Assembly (NCBI GenBank): GCA_030427585.1
Contig: JAUIBW010000025.1
Span: 1 to 64,000 of the forward strand
DNA length: 64,000 bases
Source of the DNA: Bacteroidia bacterium
Lineage (GTDB): Bacteria > Bacteroidota > Bacteroidia > Flavobacteriales > Flavobacteriaceae
Reading direction: 5' to 3'
The notes beneath the pieces are model-generated. The model had not been told where the DNA came from, ran no database searches, and worked only from the letters and a program-made list of their open reading frames with translations. Positions 8,714 to 18,116 of the stretch are shown here, piece after piece. The first letter of the stretch is position 1, and the number at the start of each line of letters is the position of its first letter. The position numbers and the translations under genes are program-made.

Positions 8714-9736
8714 ATGAAGAGAAAAGTTACATTAAAACAAATAGCAAAGGAACTGGATGTCTCTATTTCTACAGTATCTAAAGCGTTAAAGGATAGTGCA
8801 GAGATAAGTTTAGATACCAGACAAAAGGTAAAAGCCTTCGCCAAACTATATAATTACAAACCTAATAATATAGCCTTAAGCCTTAAGAACAGGAAAACAA
8901 AGACTATTGGTGTCATTATTCCAGAAATTGTACATCACTTTTTTACAACAGTAATTGGCGGGGTAGAGAAGGTAGCTAATGAAAAAGGATACAATGTAAT
9001 CATATGTTCATCTAACAACTCTTTTGACAAAGAGGTTATTAATTTAGAAATGCTAGCCAGTGGGAGTGCCGATGGATTTATCCTGTCTGTGGCCAAAGAA
9101 ACTCAACTTAAAAAAGACTATCATCATATCGAAGAGACGATGAGTCAAGGGATGCCTGTTGTACTTTTTGATAGGATTATTGATGAGGTAGTATGTGATA
9201 AAGTCATTATAGATGATGCTAAAGGAGCTCAAACCGCTACTAATCACCTGCTTTCTATTGGGTGTAAAAAAATAGCCATCCTTACTACGGTAGATTATAT
9301 AAGTGTTGGCAAACTAAGAACTAATGGATACCTAAGAGCATTAAGAGCATATGATATTCCTGAAAAAGAAGAGCTTATTCTTAAAATAGAGGATATCGAT
9401 AATTGTGAAGCCGAAATTTCAGAGTTCTTAAAGGATAAGGATATTGATGCTGTTTTTGCAGTAAATGAATTATTTGCTGTTACAGCGGCCAAAGTTCTTG
9501 ATAGGCAAGGTAAAAAAGTCCCTGATGATATCGCTATTATTGGTTTTACAGATGGTATTCTCTCTAAACATTTTATTCCCAGCTTAACTACGATAAGCCA
9601 ACATGGAGAGGATATGGGGATACGTGCAGCAAAACTTCTTATCGATAAATTAGAAGGGGATGATGCTGTAACAGAGGAGTATAGAACAGTAATTATTGAT
9701 ACAAGTCTGATTGAAAGAAAATCAACAAAAAAATAA
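8714..9736 (+). CDS. LacI/GalR-family regulator of alpha-glucan use
   Basis: DNA-binding transcription factor. Residues 5-25 form the LacI helix-turn-helix (TLKQIAKELDVSISTVSKAL), followed by the hinge region NNIALSLKNRKTKTIGVI. The periplasmic-binding-like effector domain covers the rest (SADGFILSVAKE; VVLFDRIID; IAIIGFTDG; TTISQHGEDMG). The 340-residue length is normal. It is divergent from susC and upstream of the maltose genes, so the ligand is probably maltose or a maltodextrin. Classical Bacteroides sus loci use the membrane regulator SusR; a LacI-type regulator is the arrangement seen in many marine flavobacteria. Operator candidates lie at 8485-8500 and 19017-19026. Confidence 0.93.
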   Translation: MKRKVTLKQIAKELDVSISTVSKALKDSAEISLDTRQKVKAFAKLYNYKPNNIALSLKNRKTKTIGVIIPEIVHHFFTTVIGGVEKVANEKGYNVIICSSNNSFDKEVINLEMLASGSADGFILSVAKETQLKKDYHHIEETMSQGMPVVLFDRIIDEVVCDKVIIDDAKGAQTATNHLLSIGCKKIAILTTVDYISVGKLRTNGYLRALRAYDIPEKEELILKIEDIDNCEAEISEFLKDKDIDAVFAVNELFAVTAAKVLDRQGKKVPDDIAIIGFTDGILSKHFIPSLTTISQHGEDMGIRAAKLLIDKLEGDDAVTEEYRTVIIDTSLIERKSTKK

Positions 9737-9766
9737 AGAGAGACTCTTTTAATTAAAAAATTATAA

Positions 9767-9774
9767 TATCTTTG
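9767..9774 (+). promoter_or_regulatory. -7 element of the maltose-utilisation operon
   Basis: TATCTTTG matches the Bacteroidota -7 consensus TAnnTTTG in the 126-bp gap between the regulator and the MFS transporter gene. Transcription would start near 9780, exactly where the inverted repeat 9781-9823 begins. Confidence 0.55.
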
Positions 9775-9780
9775 ACCTCG

Positions 9781-9823
9781 ATCAAAACTTATATTTTCAC
9801 TTTCTACTAAAATAAGTTTTGAT
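9781..9823 (+). promoter_or_regulatory. Inverted repeat at the transporter transcript start
   Basis: ATCAAAACTTAT (9781-9792) and ATAAGTTTTGAT (9812-9823) are perfect 12-bp arms with a 19-bp spacer. The 18-bp element shared with the susC promoter (9788-9805) overlaps the left arm and spacer. Because the inferred start point is about 9780, the repeat could be a downstream operator or a 5-prime mRNA hairpin. No T run follows it, so it is not a classical terminator for the regulator gene. Confidence 0.5.
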
Positions 9824-9862
9824 AAGTAGTTTCGCTTATCATAGTAATAATTAAACATTTAC

Positions 9863-11248
9863 TTGATGAACAAGCGTAAATTAAGTTTCTGGGAAATTTG
9901 GAACATGAGTTTTGGTTTTCTGGGAATTCAATTCGGTTTTGCATTGCAAGGCGGATTTATGTCTAGAATTTTCCAAACCTTAGGTGCAGAGAAAGACGCA
10001 ATCCCGTTATTATGGATTGCAGCTCCTTTGACAGGTCTTTTGGTTCAACCTATTATAGGATACTTAAGTGATCGTACATGGAGTCCCAGATGGGGTCGAC
10101 GCAGACCTTACTTCTTAATAGGGGCTGTACTAAGTTCTATAGCTCTGTTTTTGGTACCGCATTCTCCGGCTTTATGGGTAGCAGCAGGATTTTTATGGAT
10201 TCTGGATGCTTCTATAAATATTTCTATGGAACCCTTTAGAGCTTTGGTAGCAGATAAGTTACCAGAATCTCAACGATCTTATGGGTTTGTTACTCAAACG
10301 CTTATTATAGGTATAGGTACTTGGGTAGCTAGTAATTTACCTTGGATGATTTCTCAAATGGGGGTAAGTGACGCTGCTCCAAACGGTGTGATCCCCATGT
10401 CGGTAAAAATAGCTTTTGCTATTGGAGCTTTTGTTTTTCTTGCGAGTATTCTGTACACCGTTTTTACAACTTCTGAATATCCTCCCGAAGATATGGAGGA
10501 GTTTGAACGAGAAAAGAAAAAGAAGAACCAATTTATTCCTGATATTCTGAATAATATTGGAAGTATGCCTCTTACGATGAAAAAACTAGGACTTATCCAG
10601 TTTTTTAGCTGGTTTGCCTTTTTCACCATGTGGAGTCTTGCGAATCCCGCATTAACAGAGCATGTGTTCAATACCCCTGCACCAATCGAATCTACATTTA
10701 ATATGGAATTCCCGGAATCGGCTGCAGCATTCGAAAAGGCCAATACGGCATTTCAAAAATCATCTAACGAAGTTGGTCGTTATATGGGAACTTATGGATT
10801 GTCCTCTATGGCTTTTGCTTTAATATTAACTTTTTATACTTCTAGAAAAAGAATTAATAGAAAATGGGTACACCTGGGATCTCTGGTTTTAGGAGGTCTC
10901 GGTTTTATATCGATGTATTTTATTCCGTCACCAGAATGGTTATTTCTCTCTTTTACTTTAGTAGGTTTTGCCTGGGGAAGTATTCTATCGATGCCATATG
11001 CGATGTTATCAAGTGCTGTAGATCCTAAAAAAATGGGAGTCATTATGGGAATATTTAACATGTTTATTGTTATTCCTCAAATTATTGCTGCTGTAGGCGG
11101 AGTTAATTTTGCTTATAAACTTATAGGAAGCGAAACGATTAATGCAATGCTGGTGGCAGGAATAAGTCTAATCATTGCTGGGATGTGTAATTTATTGATT
11201 GTCAATAAAGATGCGATAACGTATAACCCAAAAGGCGAGATTGAGTAA
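9863..11248 (+). CDS. MFS sugar transporter, probable maltose/glucoside permease
   Basis: Inner-membrane permease of the major facilitator superfamily, related to the SLC45/GPH-like sugar carriers. It starts LSFWEIWNMSFGFLGIQFGFALQGGFMSRIF, with twelve predicted membrane segments. The loop after TM2 carries the MFS signature (GYLSDRTWSPRWGRRRPYFLIGA). A central cytoplasmic loop rich in Glu/Lys (EEFEREKKKKN) separates the halves. Its stop codon overlaps the start of the beta-phosphoglucomutase gene (TAATG), and maltose phosphorylase follows. It therefore most likely moves maltose or short maltodextrins from the periplasm to the cytoplasm. The substrate is inferred from context. Confidence 0.88.
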   Translation: MMNKRKLSFWEIWNMSFGFLGIQFGFALQGGFMSRIFQTLGAEKDAIPLLWIAAPLTGLLVQPIIGYLSDRTWSPRWGRRRPYFLIGAVLSSIALFLVPHSPALWVAAGFLWILDASINISMEPFRALVADKLPESQRSYGFVTQTLIIGIGTWVASNLPWMISQMGVSDAAPNGVIPMSVKIAFAIGAFVFLASILYTVFTTSEYPPEDMEEFEREKKKKNQFIPDILNNIGSMPLTMKKLGLIQFFSWFAFFTMWSLANPALTEHVFNTPAPIESTFNMEFPESAAAFEKANTAFQKSSNEVGRYMGTYGLSSMAFALILTFYTSRKRINRKWVHLGSLVLGGLGFISMYFIPSPEWLFLSFTLVGFAWGSILSMPYAMLSSAVDPKKMGVIMGIFNMFIVIPQIIAAVGGVNFAYKLIGSETINAMLVAGISLIIAGMCNLLIVNKDAITYNPKGEIE

Positions 11249-11910
11249 TGAAGAAAGCATTTATATTTGATCTCGATGGTGTTATTGTTGATACTGCAAA
11301 ATATCATTTTTTGGCCTGGCAAAAATTAGCCGATAGCCTGGGTATTTCTTTTTCTGAAGAACAGAATGAACAGCTTAAAGGTGTGAGTAGGGTACAATCG
11401 CTAGAAAAGATTCTGGAGTGGGGAAACAAAACCATATCTGAAGAAAAATTTAGCCGATTAATGTCTGAAAAAAACGAGGAATACCTCTCTTATATAGCTA
11501 AGATGGATACGAGTGAAATCCTACCCGATGTACCAAGAATCTTAGAATACCTCATTTTAGAGAACCATGCAATAGCTTTGGGTTCTGCAAGTAAGAACGC
11601 CAGGGCAATTTTAGAAAAAGTACAACTCTATGATAAGTTTACTACTATCGTAGATGGTACTAATGTTTCTAAAGCCAAACCAGATCCCGAAGTATTTTTA
11701 TTGGGTGCCAAAGCATTAGGAGTTTGCCCAGAAGATTGTATCGTATTCGAGGATTCTGTTGCAGGAATTAAGGCTGCAAATACTGCTGGTATGATTAGTA
11801 TTGGTATCGGTAATCAAGAAGTACTACACGAAGCAGATTACGTTTTTAAAGATTTTACAGAGATAAAAGAAGAATTTATAAATCAATTGGTTGCGACCAA
11901 AAAAGTTTAG
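11248..11910 (+). CDS. pgmB: Beta-phosphoglucomutase
   Basis: Cytoplasmic HAD-superfamily enzyme converting beta-glucose 1-phosphate to glucose 6-phosphate. The N-terminal FDLDGVIVDTA holds the nucleophile Asp8 and general acid/base Asp10. The cap domain includes FHAWQ-like HFLAWQKLA and LKGVSR. Downstream are the HAD motifs GSASKNA, KAKPDPEVFL and FEDSVAGIKAA. The 220-residue length is typical. The start codon overlaps the permease stop, indicating translational coupling. The enzyme uses exactly the phosphosugar released by the inverting maltose phosphorylase encoded next, which makes the assignment firm. Confidence 0.95.
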   Translation: MKKAFIFDLDGVIVDTAKYHFLAWQKLADSLGISFSEEQNEQLKGVSRVQSLEKILEWGNKTISEEKFSRLMSEKNEEYLSYIAKMDTSEILPDVPRILEYLILENHAIALGSASKNARAILEKVQLYDKFTTIVDGTNVSKAKPDPEVFLLGAKALGVCPEDCIVFEDSVAGIKAANTAGMISIGIGNQEVLHEADYVFKDFTEIKEEFINQLVATKKV

Positions 11911-12030
11911 TAAAAAATAAAAAGCCATAGCAATTTGTCCTAAAGATGTAGAGTATAAAATTCATGGCATGTTTTAGACGGGTCTATATCATAACAGATC
12001 TGATTACTAAAAACGAATAAAAAAGAATAG

Positions 12031-14337
12031 ATGAATCAGGATTATATAAAACCAGATAACTGGTCAATTATTGAAGAAGGGTTTGATGTAGAACGAGTTA
12101 AATCATCAGAAAGCCTTTTTAGTATTGGTAATGGAGCAATGGGGCAGCGAGCCAATTTTGAAGAAACATATACGGGTCCTACCTTTCAGGGAAGTTATAT
12201 CGCTGGGGTGTATTATCCAGATAAAACCAAAGTAGGGTGGTGGAAAAATGGATATCCAGAATATTTTGCCAAAGTACTTAATGCTCCAAACTGGATCGGT
12301 ATCGATATAGAAGTTGATGGAGAGAAATTAGATTTGTATACATGTAAATCAGTTACCAATTTTAGAAGAGAATTAAACATGAAAGAAGGTTGGTATCAAC
12401 GTTCGTTTCATGCTGTTTTACCTAATAATATAGAAGTATCTGTTACTTCTACACGCTTTCTATGCCTGGATCTGGATGAAGTGGGGGCAATTAAATATGA
12501 AGTGACTCCCGTAAACCAGGAAGCTACCATAGCATTAATACCATATCTGGATTCGGGAATCATGAATGAAGATACCAATTGGGACGATAAGTTTTGGGAT
12601 ACCTATAATCTGGTACATGAAGAAAACGCTGCATATATCCTATCTAAAACCATGAAAACAGAGTATCATGTGTGTACAGGAATGTCTAATCAGGTATTTG
12701 TTAATGGTGTACAAAAAGATATGTCTCCCAAGGTAGGGGCTAACGGCACATATATACATTTAAAATATACGATTCGGGTTCGTAAAGGAGAAACAGCAGG
12801 CCTTACAAAATTTGGAGGCTATACAGTATCTCTTAATCATAAAGAAGAAGGTCTGCAAGCGACAAGTAAAGCGATACTTAAGCAGGCTTCAGAATCTGGA
12901 TTTAATACACTTTTGAATTTACAAAAAAAGGCATGGTCGAGCATATGGGAAACGGCCGATATTGTGATCGAAGGAGATGTAAAAGCACAACAGGGAATTC
13001 GATTTAATATTTTTCAACTCAATCAAACATATCTGGGCAAAGATGCAAGACTAAATATCGGTCCCAAAGGATTTACAGGTGAAAAGTATGGCGGAAGTAC
13101 ATATTGGGATACCGAGGCGTATTGTATCCCGTTTTATATGGCTACCAAAGATCAAGGTGTGGCACGTAATCTATTAACCTATCGTTATAATCACCTCGAA
13201 AAAGCTATAGAGAATGCAGAAAAACTTGGTTTTACCAATGGGGCTGCATTATATCCTATGGTAACTATGAATGGTGAAGAATGCCATAATGAGTGGGAAA
13301 TCACTTTTGAAGAAATACATCGTAATGGTGCAATGACATTTGCTATTTATAACTATGTTAGGTATACTGGTGATTATACATATGTTACAGAAAAGGGATT
13401 AGAAGTCATGATCGCTATTGCTCGTTTTTGGCATCAAAGAGCAACATTTTCTACAGAAAAAAATAAATATGTGATCCTTGGCGTGACAGGACCGAATGAA
13501 TACGAAAATAATGTCAATAACAATTGGTATACGAACTACTTGGCAAAATGGTGTATCGAATACTGTATCGAAAGTATTAATACCATAAAAACACAATATA
13601 CCAGCGATTATCAAAGGATTATAGAAAAAACCAATTTAAATCAGGAAGAGATCAATGCCATGTTAGAGGTGGCTGATCAAATGTATTTCCCATATTCAGA
13701 AAAATACCAGGTATACTTACAACAAGATGGATTTTTGGATAAAGAATTGATTACAGTAGATAATTTAGACAGGTCACAACGTCCTATTAATCAAAAGTGG
13801 AGTTGGGATCGAATATTGCGTTCTCCTTATATAAAACAAGCAGATACGCTTCAGGGATTTTATATGTTCGAGGATCAATTTACCAAAGAAGAATTAACAC
13901 GTCATTTTGATTTCTATGAACCATTTACGGTACATGAATCTTCACTTTCGCCATGTGTTCATAGTATTCTGGCAGCTACTTTAGATAGAATGGATCAGGC
14001 CTATACTTTTTATCTGAGAACATCAAGGCTAGACCTAGATGATTATAATAAGGAAGTTGAAGAAGGATTGCATATCACGAGTATGGCAGGTACATGGATG
14101 AGTATTGTCGAGGGATTTGGAGGGCTTAGAATTAAGAATGATACCTTGTCTTTTTCTCCTAAAATTCCTAAAGAATGGAAAGGATATACTTTCAATGTAA
14201 ATTTCAGAAATCAAATTCTTAAAGTAAAAGTATCTCAGGAAGGAACATCGTTTACCCTTGAAGGTACTAAAGAATTATTAATTTATGTAGATAATAAGGA
14301 GTTTAAAATTTCTCCCAACAGTCTGATCACTGTATAA
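12031..14337 (+). CDS. Maltose phosphorylase (GH65)
   Basis: Cytoplasmic inverting phosphorylase: maltose plus phosphate gives glucose and beta-glucose 1-phosphate. The N-terminal beta-sandwich covers roughly residues 1-270, then come a linker, an alpha/alpha barrel and a small C-terminal beta domain. The catalytic acid motif ECHNEWE is present, with its first Glu-Trp pair at 421-422. Phosphate-site segments include KYGGSTYWDTEAYC and the HESSLSP region near residue 635. The 768-residue length is standard. Other GH65 enzymes cleave trehalose, kojibiose or nigerose. Maltose is preferred here because of the amylases and beta-phosphoglucomutase alongside. A 120-bp gap separates it from pgmB. Confidence 0.92.
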   Translation: MNQDYIKPDNWSIIEEGFDVERVKSSESLFSIGNGAMGQRANFEETYTGPTFQGSYIAGVYYPDKTKVGWWKNGYPEYFAKVLNAPNWIGIDIEVDGEKLDLYTCKSVTNFRRELNMKEGWYQRSFHAVLPNNIEVSVTSTRFLCLDLDEVGAIKYEVTPVNQEATIALIPYLDSGIMNEDTNWDDKFWDTYNLVHEENAAYILSKTMKTEYHVCTGMSNQVFVNGVQKDMSPKVGANGTYIHLKYTIRVRKGETAGLTKFGGYTVSLNHKEEGLQATSKAILKQASESGFNTLLNLQKKAWSSIWETADIVIEGDVKAQQGIRFNIFQLNQTYLGKDARLNIGPKGFTGEKYGGSTYWDTEAYCIPFYMATKDQGVARNLLTYRYNHLEKAIENAEKLGFTNGAALYPMVTMNGEECHNEWEITFEEIHRNGAMTFAIYNYVRYTGDYTYVTEKGLEVMIAIARFWHQRATFSTEKNKYVILGVTGPNEYENNVNNNWYTNYLAKWCIEYCIESINTIKTQYTSDYQRIIEKTNLNQEEINAMLEVADQMYFPYSEKYQVYLQQDGFLDKELITVDNLDRSQRPINQKWSWDRILRSPYIKQADTLQGFYMFEDQFTKEELTRHFDFYEPFTVHESSLSPCVHSILAATLDRMDQAYTFYLRTSRLDLDDYNKEVEEGLHITSMAGTWMSIVEGFGGLRIKNDTLSFSPKIPKEWKGYTFNVNFRNQILKVKVSQEGTSFTLEGTKELLIYVDNKEFKISPNSLITV

Positions 14338-14393
14338 CCTATTGCTTAGAAATAGATTTTAGTAATAAATTTTGCCCTCAACCTTTTCTAGAG

Positions 14394-14445
14394 AGCAGAG
14401 TCGAACTGTAATAAGATGAATGAACCCTACTTTATTGACTCTGCT
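14394..14445. repeat. Inverted repeat before the periplasmic GH13 gene
   Basis: AGCAGAGTC (14394-14402) and GACTCTGCT (14437-14445) are perfect 9-bp arms with a 34-bp spacer in the 197-bp gap after GH65. No T run follows. It may be part of a dispersed repeat or a processing site; the function is unknown. Confidence 0.4.
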
Positions 14446-14534
14446 TAATAGAAATAGGAATGCTTTTTTGCTAGACCGATTGTTTTCAAAAAAGGGATTG
14501 TACAAAGATTTCTATAACCGTAAAATATATAAAA

Positions 14535-16391
14535 ATGAAAAGTAAACTAATTGTTCTGTTTTCCTTTTGCCTGGTTGTTTTAACACAAGCTCAGGTAGAA
14601 AAAATAGAACCTCCATTTTGGTGGAGTGCTATGCACCATAGCGAACTTCAGATACTATGCTACGGAAAAGGTATTGCTAAATATAATGTAGAGAGTAAAG
14701 ACATAACGATTAGTGATATTACCAAAACCGAAAATCCAAACTATTTGTTTATAACATTAGATACCAAAGAGGTCGAAGCAGGTACAGTTTCAATTGATTT
14801 TAAAGAGAATGATAGTGTAGTTTTTTCTCAACCTTATCAATTTAGATCCAGAAGAACAAATTCTGCAGAAAGAAAAGGTTTTGATAGCAGTGATGTGATG
14901 TATTTAATTATGCCGGATCGGTTTGCAAATGGTAATCCAGAGAATGATTCTCATAAGGATACGGTAGAAAAAGCAGATCGTTCTAATCCTGGTGGACGCC
15001 ATGGGGGTGATATTCAGGGAGTAATTGATCATTTGGATTACCTTAAAGATTTAGGAGTTACAACCCTATGGAGTACTCCGTTGCTAGAAGATAATGAACC
15101 AACATATTCGTATCATACCTATGCGCAAAGTGATTTGTATAAGATAGATCCAAGGTATGGAACCAATGAAGATTATAAGCGATTAGCTTCAGAAATGCAT
15201 AAACAGGATATGAAACTGGTTATGGATTATGTAACAAATCATTGGGGATCTAAGCATTGGATGATACAGGATTTGCCAACCAAAGATTGGATACACCAAT
15301 GGCCAGAAGGTTTCAGGCGTAGTAATTATCGTATGACTACTCAATTTGATGATAATGCTTCACAAATAGATAGTAAAGGATGTATGAACGGGTGGTTTGA
15401 TACTACTATGCCAGATATGAACCAAAGTAATCCTTTGTTACTTACGTATATTACCCAGAATGCAATTTGGTGGATAGAATATGCAGACCTGGATGGTTTT
15501 AGAGTAGATACGTATTCTTACAACGATAAAGATGGGATCGCCAAATGGACCAAAGCAATTATAGACGAATATCCTAACTTTAATATCGTAGGAGAAGTAT
15601 GGATGCACAATCAGGCACAGATAGCATATTGGCAAAAAAATAGTAAAATCGGAGCTATCGATAACTACAATTCTTATTTACCATCGGTAATGGATTTTAC
15701 GCTTCATGATGCCATTACTGTATTATTTACCGAAGACGAAAACTCCTGGGACAAAGGAATAATAAGAGCCTATGATAATTTTACAAATGATTTTCTATAT
15801 CCCGATATCAACAATATTTTATTATTTGCCGGAAACCATGATACAAATCGTATTAATGAGATATATCAAGGAGATATTGATACCTATAAAATGGTAATGA
15901 CTTTGATATTTACTACTCGTGGTATCCCTCAAATTTATTATGGCGATGAAATAGGTATGTTGGGTAATCGCGATAAAAAAAGTGATGGTGATATTCGCAG
16001 AGATTTTCCTGGCGGATGGCCGGGAGACACAAAAAATGCCTTTTTATCCTCAACAAATAAAAATGGAAGAACTAATGACCAGGAAGCGTTTCATTCTTTT
16101 ACCAGCAAAGTATTAAAATGGAGGCAAAAATCAACAGTAATTCATACCGGGAAACTATTACAATTTATTCCTTTTGGTAATGTATATGTATACTTCAGGT
16201 ATAATGAAGATAAAAGTGTTATGGTTATTATTAATAATAGCCTAAAAGATCAAAAATTAGACGTTACCCGATTCAAAGAAGGTATAAAAAACTATAGGGT
16301 AGGAACCGATATTATTACGGATTCTAATATAGATATCACCGAGGATTTTAGCATTCCTGCTAAGACATCAATGATACTGGATTTAAAATAA
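14535..16391 (+). CDS. Exported GH13 alpha-glucosidase/neopullulanase-like enzyme
   Basis: Periplasmic alpha-glucan hydrolase in the role of SusA. A signal peptidase I-type leader ends near residue 20 (VVLTQAQ). An N-terminal Ig-like domain follows (about 22-115), as in cyclomaltodextrinases and neopullulanases. The GH13 barrel begins at SSDVMYLIMPDRFANGNP. Catalytic residues are Asp325 (GFRVDTY), Glu354 (VGEVW) and Asp436 (GNHDTN). The 618-residue length and domain order match neopullulanase/cyclomaltodextrinase types, which cut maltodextrins and sometimes cyclodextrins or pullulan. The exact specificity cannot be read from sequence. It probably trims SusC-imported oligosaccharides before uptake by the MFS permease. 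Confidence 0.9.
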   Translation: MKSKLIVLFSFCLVVLTQAQVEKIEPPFWWSAMHHSELQILCYGKGIAKYNVESKDITISDITKTENPNYLFITLDTKEVEAGTVSIDFKENDSVVFSQPYQFRSRRTNSAERKGFDSSDVMYLIMPDRFANGNPENDSHKDTVEKADRSNPGGRHGGDIQGVIDHLDYLKDLGVTTLWSTPLLEDNEPTYSYHTYAQSDLYKIDPRYGTNEDYKRLASEMHKQDMKLVMDYVTNHWGSKHWMIQDLPTKDWIHQWPEGFRRSNYRMTTQFDDNASQIDSKGCMNGWFDTTMPDMNQSNPLLLTYITQNAIWWIEYADLDGFRVDTYSYNDKDGIAKWTKAIIDEYPNFNIVGEVWMHNQAQIAYWQKNSKIGAIDNYNSYLPSVMDFTLHDAITVLFTEDENSWDKGIIRAYDNFTNDFLYPDINNILLFAGNHDTNRINEIYQGDIDTYKMVMTLIFTTRGIPQIYYGDEIGMLGNRDKKSDGDIRRDFPGGWPGDTKNAFLSSTNKNGRTNDQEAFHSFTSKVLKWRQKSTVIHTGKLLQFIPFGNVYVYFRYNEDKSVMVIINNSLKDQKLDVTRFKEGIKNYRVGTDIITDSNIDITEDFSIPAKTSMILDLK

Positions 16392-16428
16392 AATATAACC
16401 ACAAATAACCACCTGTAAATTTAATTAA

Positions 16429-17811
16429 ATGAAAAAGATAATCTTAAGTCTTACAGTAATTGGAATTTTATTTTCCTGCGGAAAGACAACAAAAGAAGAA
16501 ACCACTACCAAGACTGAAACTCGGGCAGTGATAGAAGAAGTACTTCCATCGGTTAACGATGCTATGATGGAAAACGCAGTTATTTATGAAGCTAACATCC
16601 GTCAATATTCTGAAGAGGGGACCTTTAGTGCATTTACCAAAGATATTCCCGTTCTTAAAAAACTAGGAGTTAAAGTGTTATGGATAATGCCGATATATCC
16701 TATCTCTACAACCAAAAGTAAAGGATCATTAGGAAGCTACTATGCAGTATCTGATTATACAAAGGTGAATCCAGAATTTGGTACTATCGAAGATTTTAGA
16801 GTATTGGTAAAAACGGCTCATGATAACGGAATCTATGTGATTTTGGATTGGGTAGCTAACCACACAGGTTGGAATCATATTTGGTTAAAAGAACATCCCG
16901 AATATTATACCAAAGATAAAAATGGTGCTATCATACATACCGAAGGTACAGATTGGACCGATGTGGCTGATCTTAATTATGATAATCAGGAAATGCGTGA
17001 GCAGATGAAAAATGATATGTTGTATTGGTTAAAAGAAGAAGATGTAGATGGTTTTAGATGTGATGTAGCGGGGATGGTTCCTGTAGATTTTTGGGATGAA
17101 ACCGTAGCAGAGTTTAAAAAAATTAAACCCGTATTTATGCTGGCAGAAGGTTGGGAACCAGAATTATTAGAAAATGCATTTGATATGGGATATGGATGGG
17201 ATACTCATCATAAAATGAATGATATTGCCCAGGGAAAAGCTAATGTTGCTGAATGGGATAAAAGAATGGCGCAGATAGACACTATGTATGCAAAAGATGA
17301 TATTTTAATGAACTTTACATCAAACCATGATGAAAACTCCTGGAATGGTACTGTAGAAGAGAGAATGGGAGAAGCAAAAGAAATGTTTGCCGTACTTACT
17401 TACCTTGCTCCCGGTATGCCTTTGATTTATTCTGGACAGGAATATGACATGGATAAGCGTCTTTTATTTTTTGAAAAAGATACTATCATAAAAAAACAAG
17501 GCAAGTTTTTCCCGTTGTATGAGAAGTTAGGAATATTAAAGAATACAAATCCAGCATTGCATGGCGGTAAAAATGCCGCTTCGTATACTCGTATCAAAAC
17601 TTCTGATGATTCTAATGTTTTAGCATTTTTAAGAGAAAAAGATGGCCACAAAGTAGTCTTTATTGCAAATATGACACAGCAACCCATAGCGTTTACTTTG
17701 GCATATGAAGGAAAGTTTACAGATTACCTTTCTGGGGAAATCATAGAAGTATCATCTGATGCAACGTATAAATTTGCTGCATGGCAATATCAGATTTTAA
17801 TTGAAGAATAA
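16429..17811 (+). CDS. GH13 alpha-amylase-family lipoprotein
   Basis: A second exported GH13 enzyme, 37 bp after the first. A lipobox with Cys17 (ILFSCGK) is followed by a Lys/Thr/Glu-rich linker rather than an acidic run, so it may face the periplasm. Catalytic residues are Asp212 (GFRCDVAG), Glu240 (LAEGWEPE) and Asp301 (SNHDENS). The compact 460-residue form, with VIYEANIRQYSEEGTF at the start of the barrel, resembles small alpha-amylase/maltogenic-type enzymes of Bacteroidota. It ends the rightward starch operon, and together with the previous gene gives two complementary debranching or exo/endo activities. Specificity is not determinable by reading. Confidence 0.88.
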   Translation: MKKIILSLTVIGILFSCGKTTKEETTTKTETRAVIEEVLPSVNDAMMENAVIYEANIRQYSEEGTFSAFTKDIPVLKKLGVKVLWIMPIYPISTTKSKGSLGSYYAVSDYTKVNPEFGTIEDFRVLVKTAHDNGIYVILDWVANHTGWNHIWLKEHPEYYTKDKNGAIIHTEGTDWTDVADLNYDNQEMREQMKNDMLYWLKEEDVDGFRCDVAGMVPVDFWDETVAEFKKIKPVFMLAEGWEPELLENAFDMGYGWDTHHKMNDIAQGKANVAEWDKRMAQIDTMYAKDDILMNFTSNHDENSWNGTVEERMGEAKEMFAVLTYLAPGMPLIYSGQEYDMDKRLLFFEKDTIIKKQGKFFPLYEKLGILKNTNPALHGGKNAASYTRIKTSDDSNVLAFLREKDGHKVVFIANMTQQPIAFTLAYEGKFTDYLSGEIIEVSSDATYKFAAWQYQILIEE

Positions 17812-18116
17812 TATACTCATTGTATTTAGATCTAAAATGTAAATTATTTTTGGGGAAATTATTAGTTAATAAAATATTAAATATTTGTTTTTATGTTGAT
17901 TTGAATTATATGGTTTTATTTTTTTAAATGATTGATTGTTAGTGTTTTAATTTATTTTTTGGTTAAAAAAATAAGGAGATTTGTTCTTTCTTTTACTGTT
18001 ATTCCATATACAAATTTTTGAGGTTTGTAGTATCTTAGAAAAACGTTGTTTTATACCAAAATCAATAAGAAAAACAACTCACTAATCAATTTTCTAATTC
18101 TTAAAACCTTTACATT
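17812..18116. other. AT-rich gap after the starch locus
   Basis: About 300 bp of very AT-rich DNA with no reading frame of note and no clear terminator. The region presumably carries the promoter of the secreted protein at 18117; no exact TAnnTTTG box is visible there, only TATCTTAG near 18031. Confidence 0.5.

Noticed and set aside
8395..8781. 128-codon plus-strand open frame across the susC-regulator gap
   Set aside because: It runs through the operator and promoter elements, overlaps the start of the LacI-type gene in another frame and has no coherent protein character.
10354..10743. 129-codon antisense frame within the MFS transporter gene
   Set aside because: The plus-strand frame is a clear transporter; the antisense product has no recognisable features. 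The same holds for the long antisense frames within the NRAMP-type and pxpA genes (40527-40970, 40989-41510, 41276-41803).
14394..14445. Insertion-sequence ends
   Set aside because: The 9-bp inverted repeats enclose only 34 bp, with no transposase remnant or obvious target duplication.
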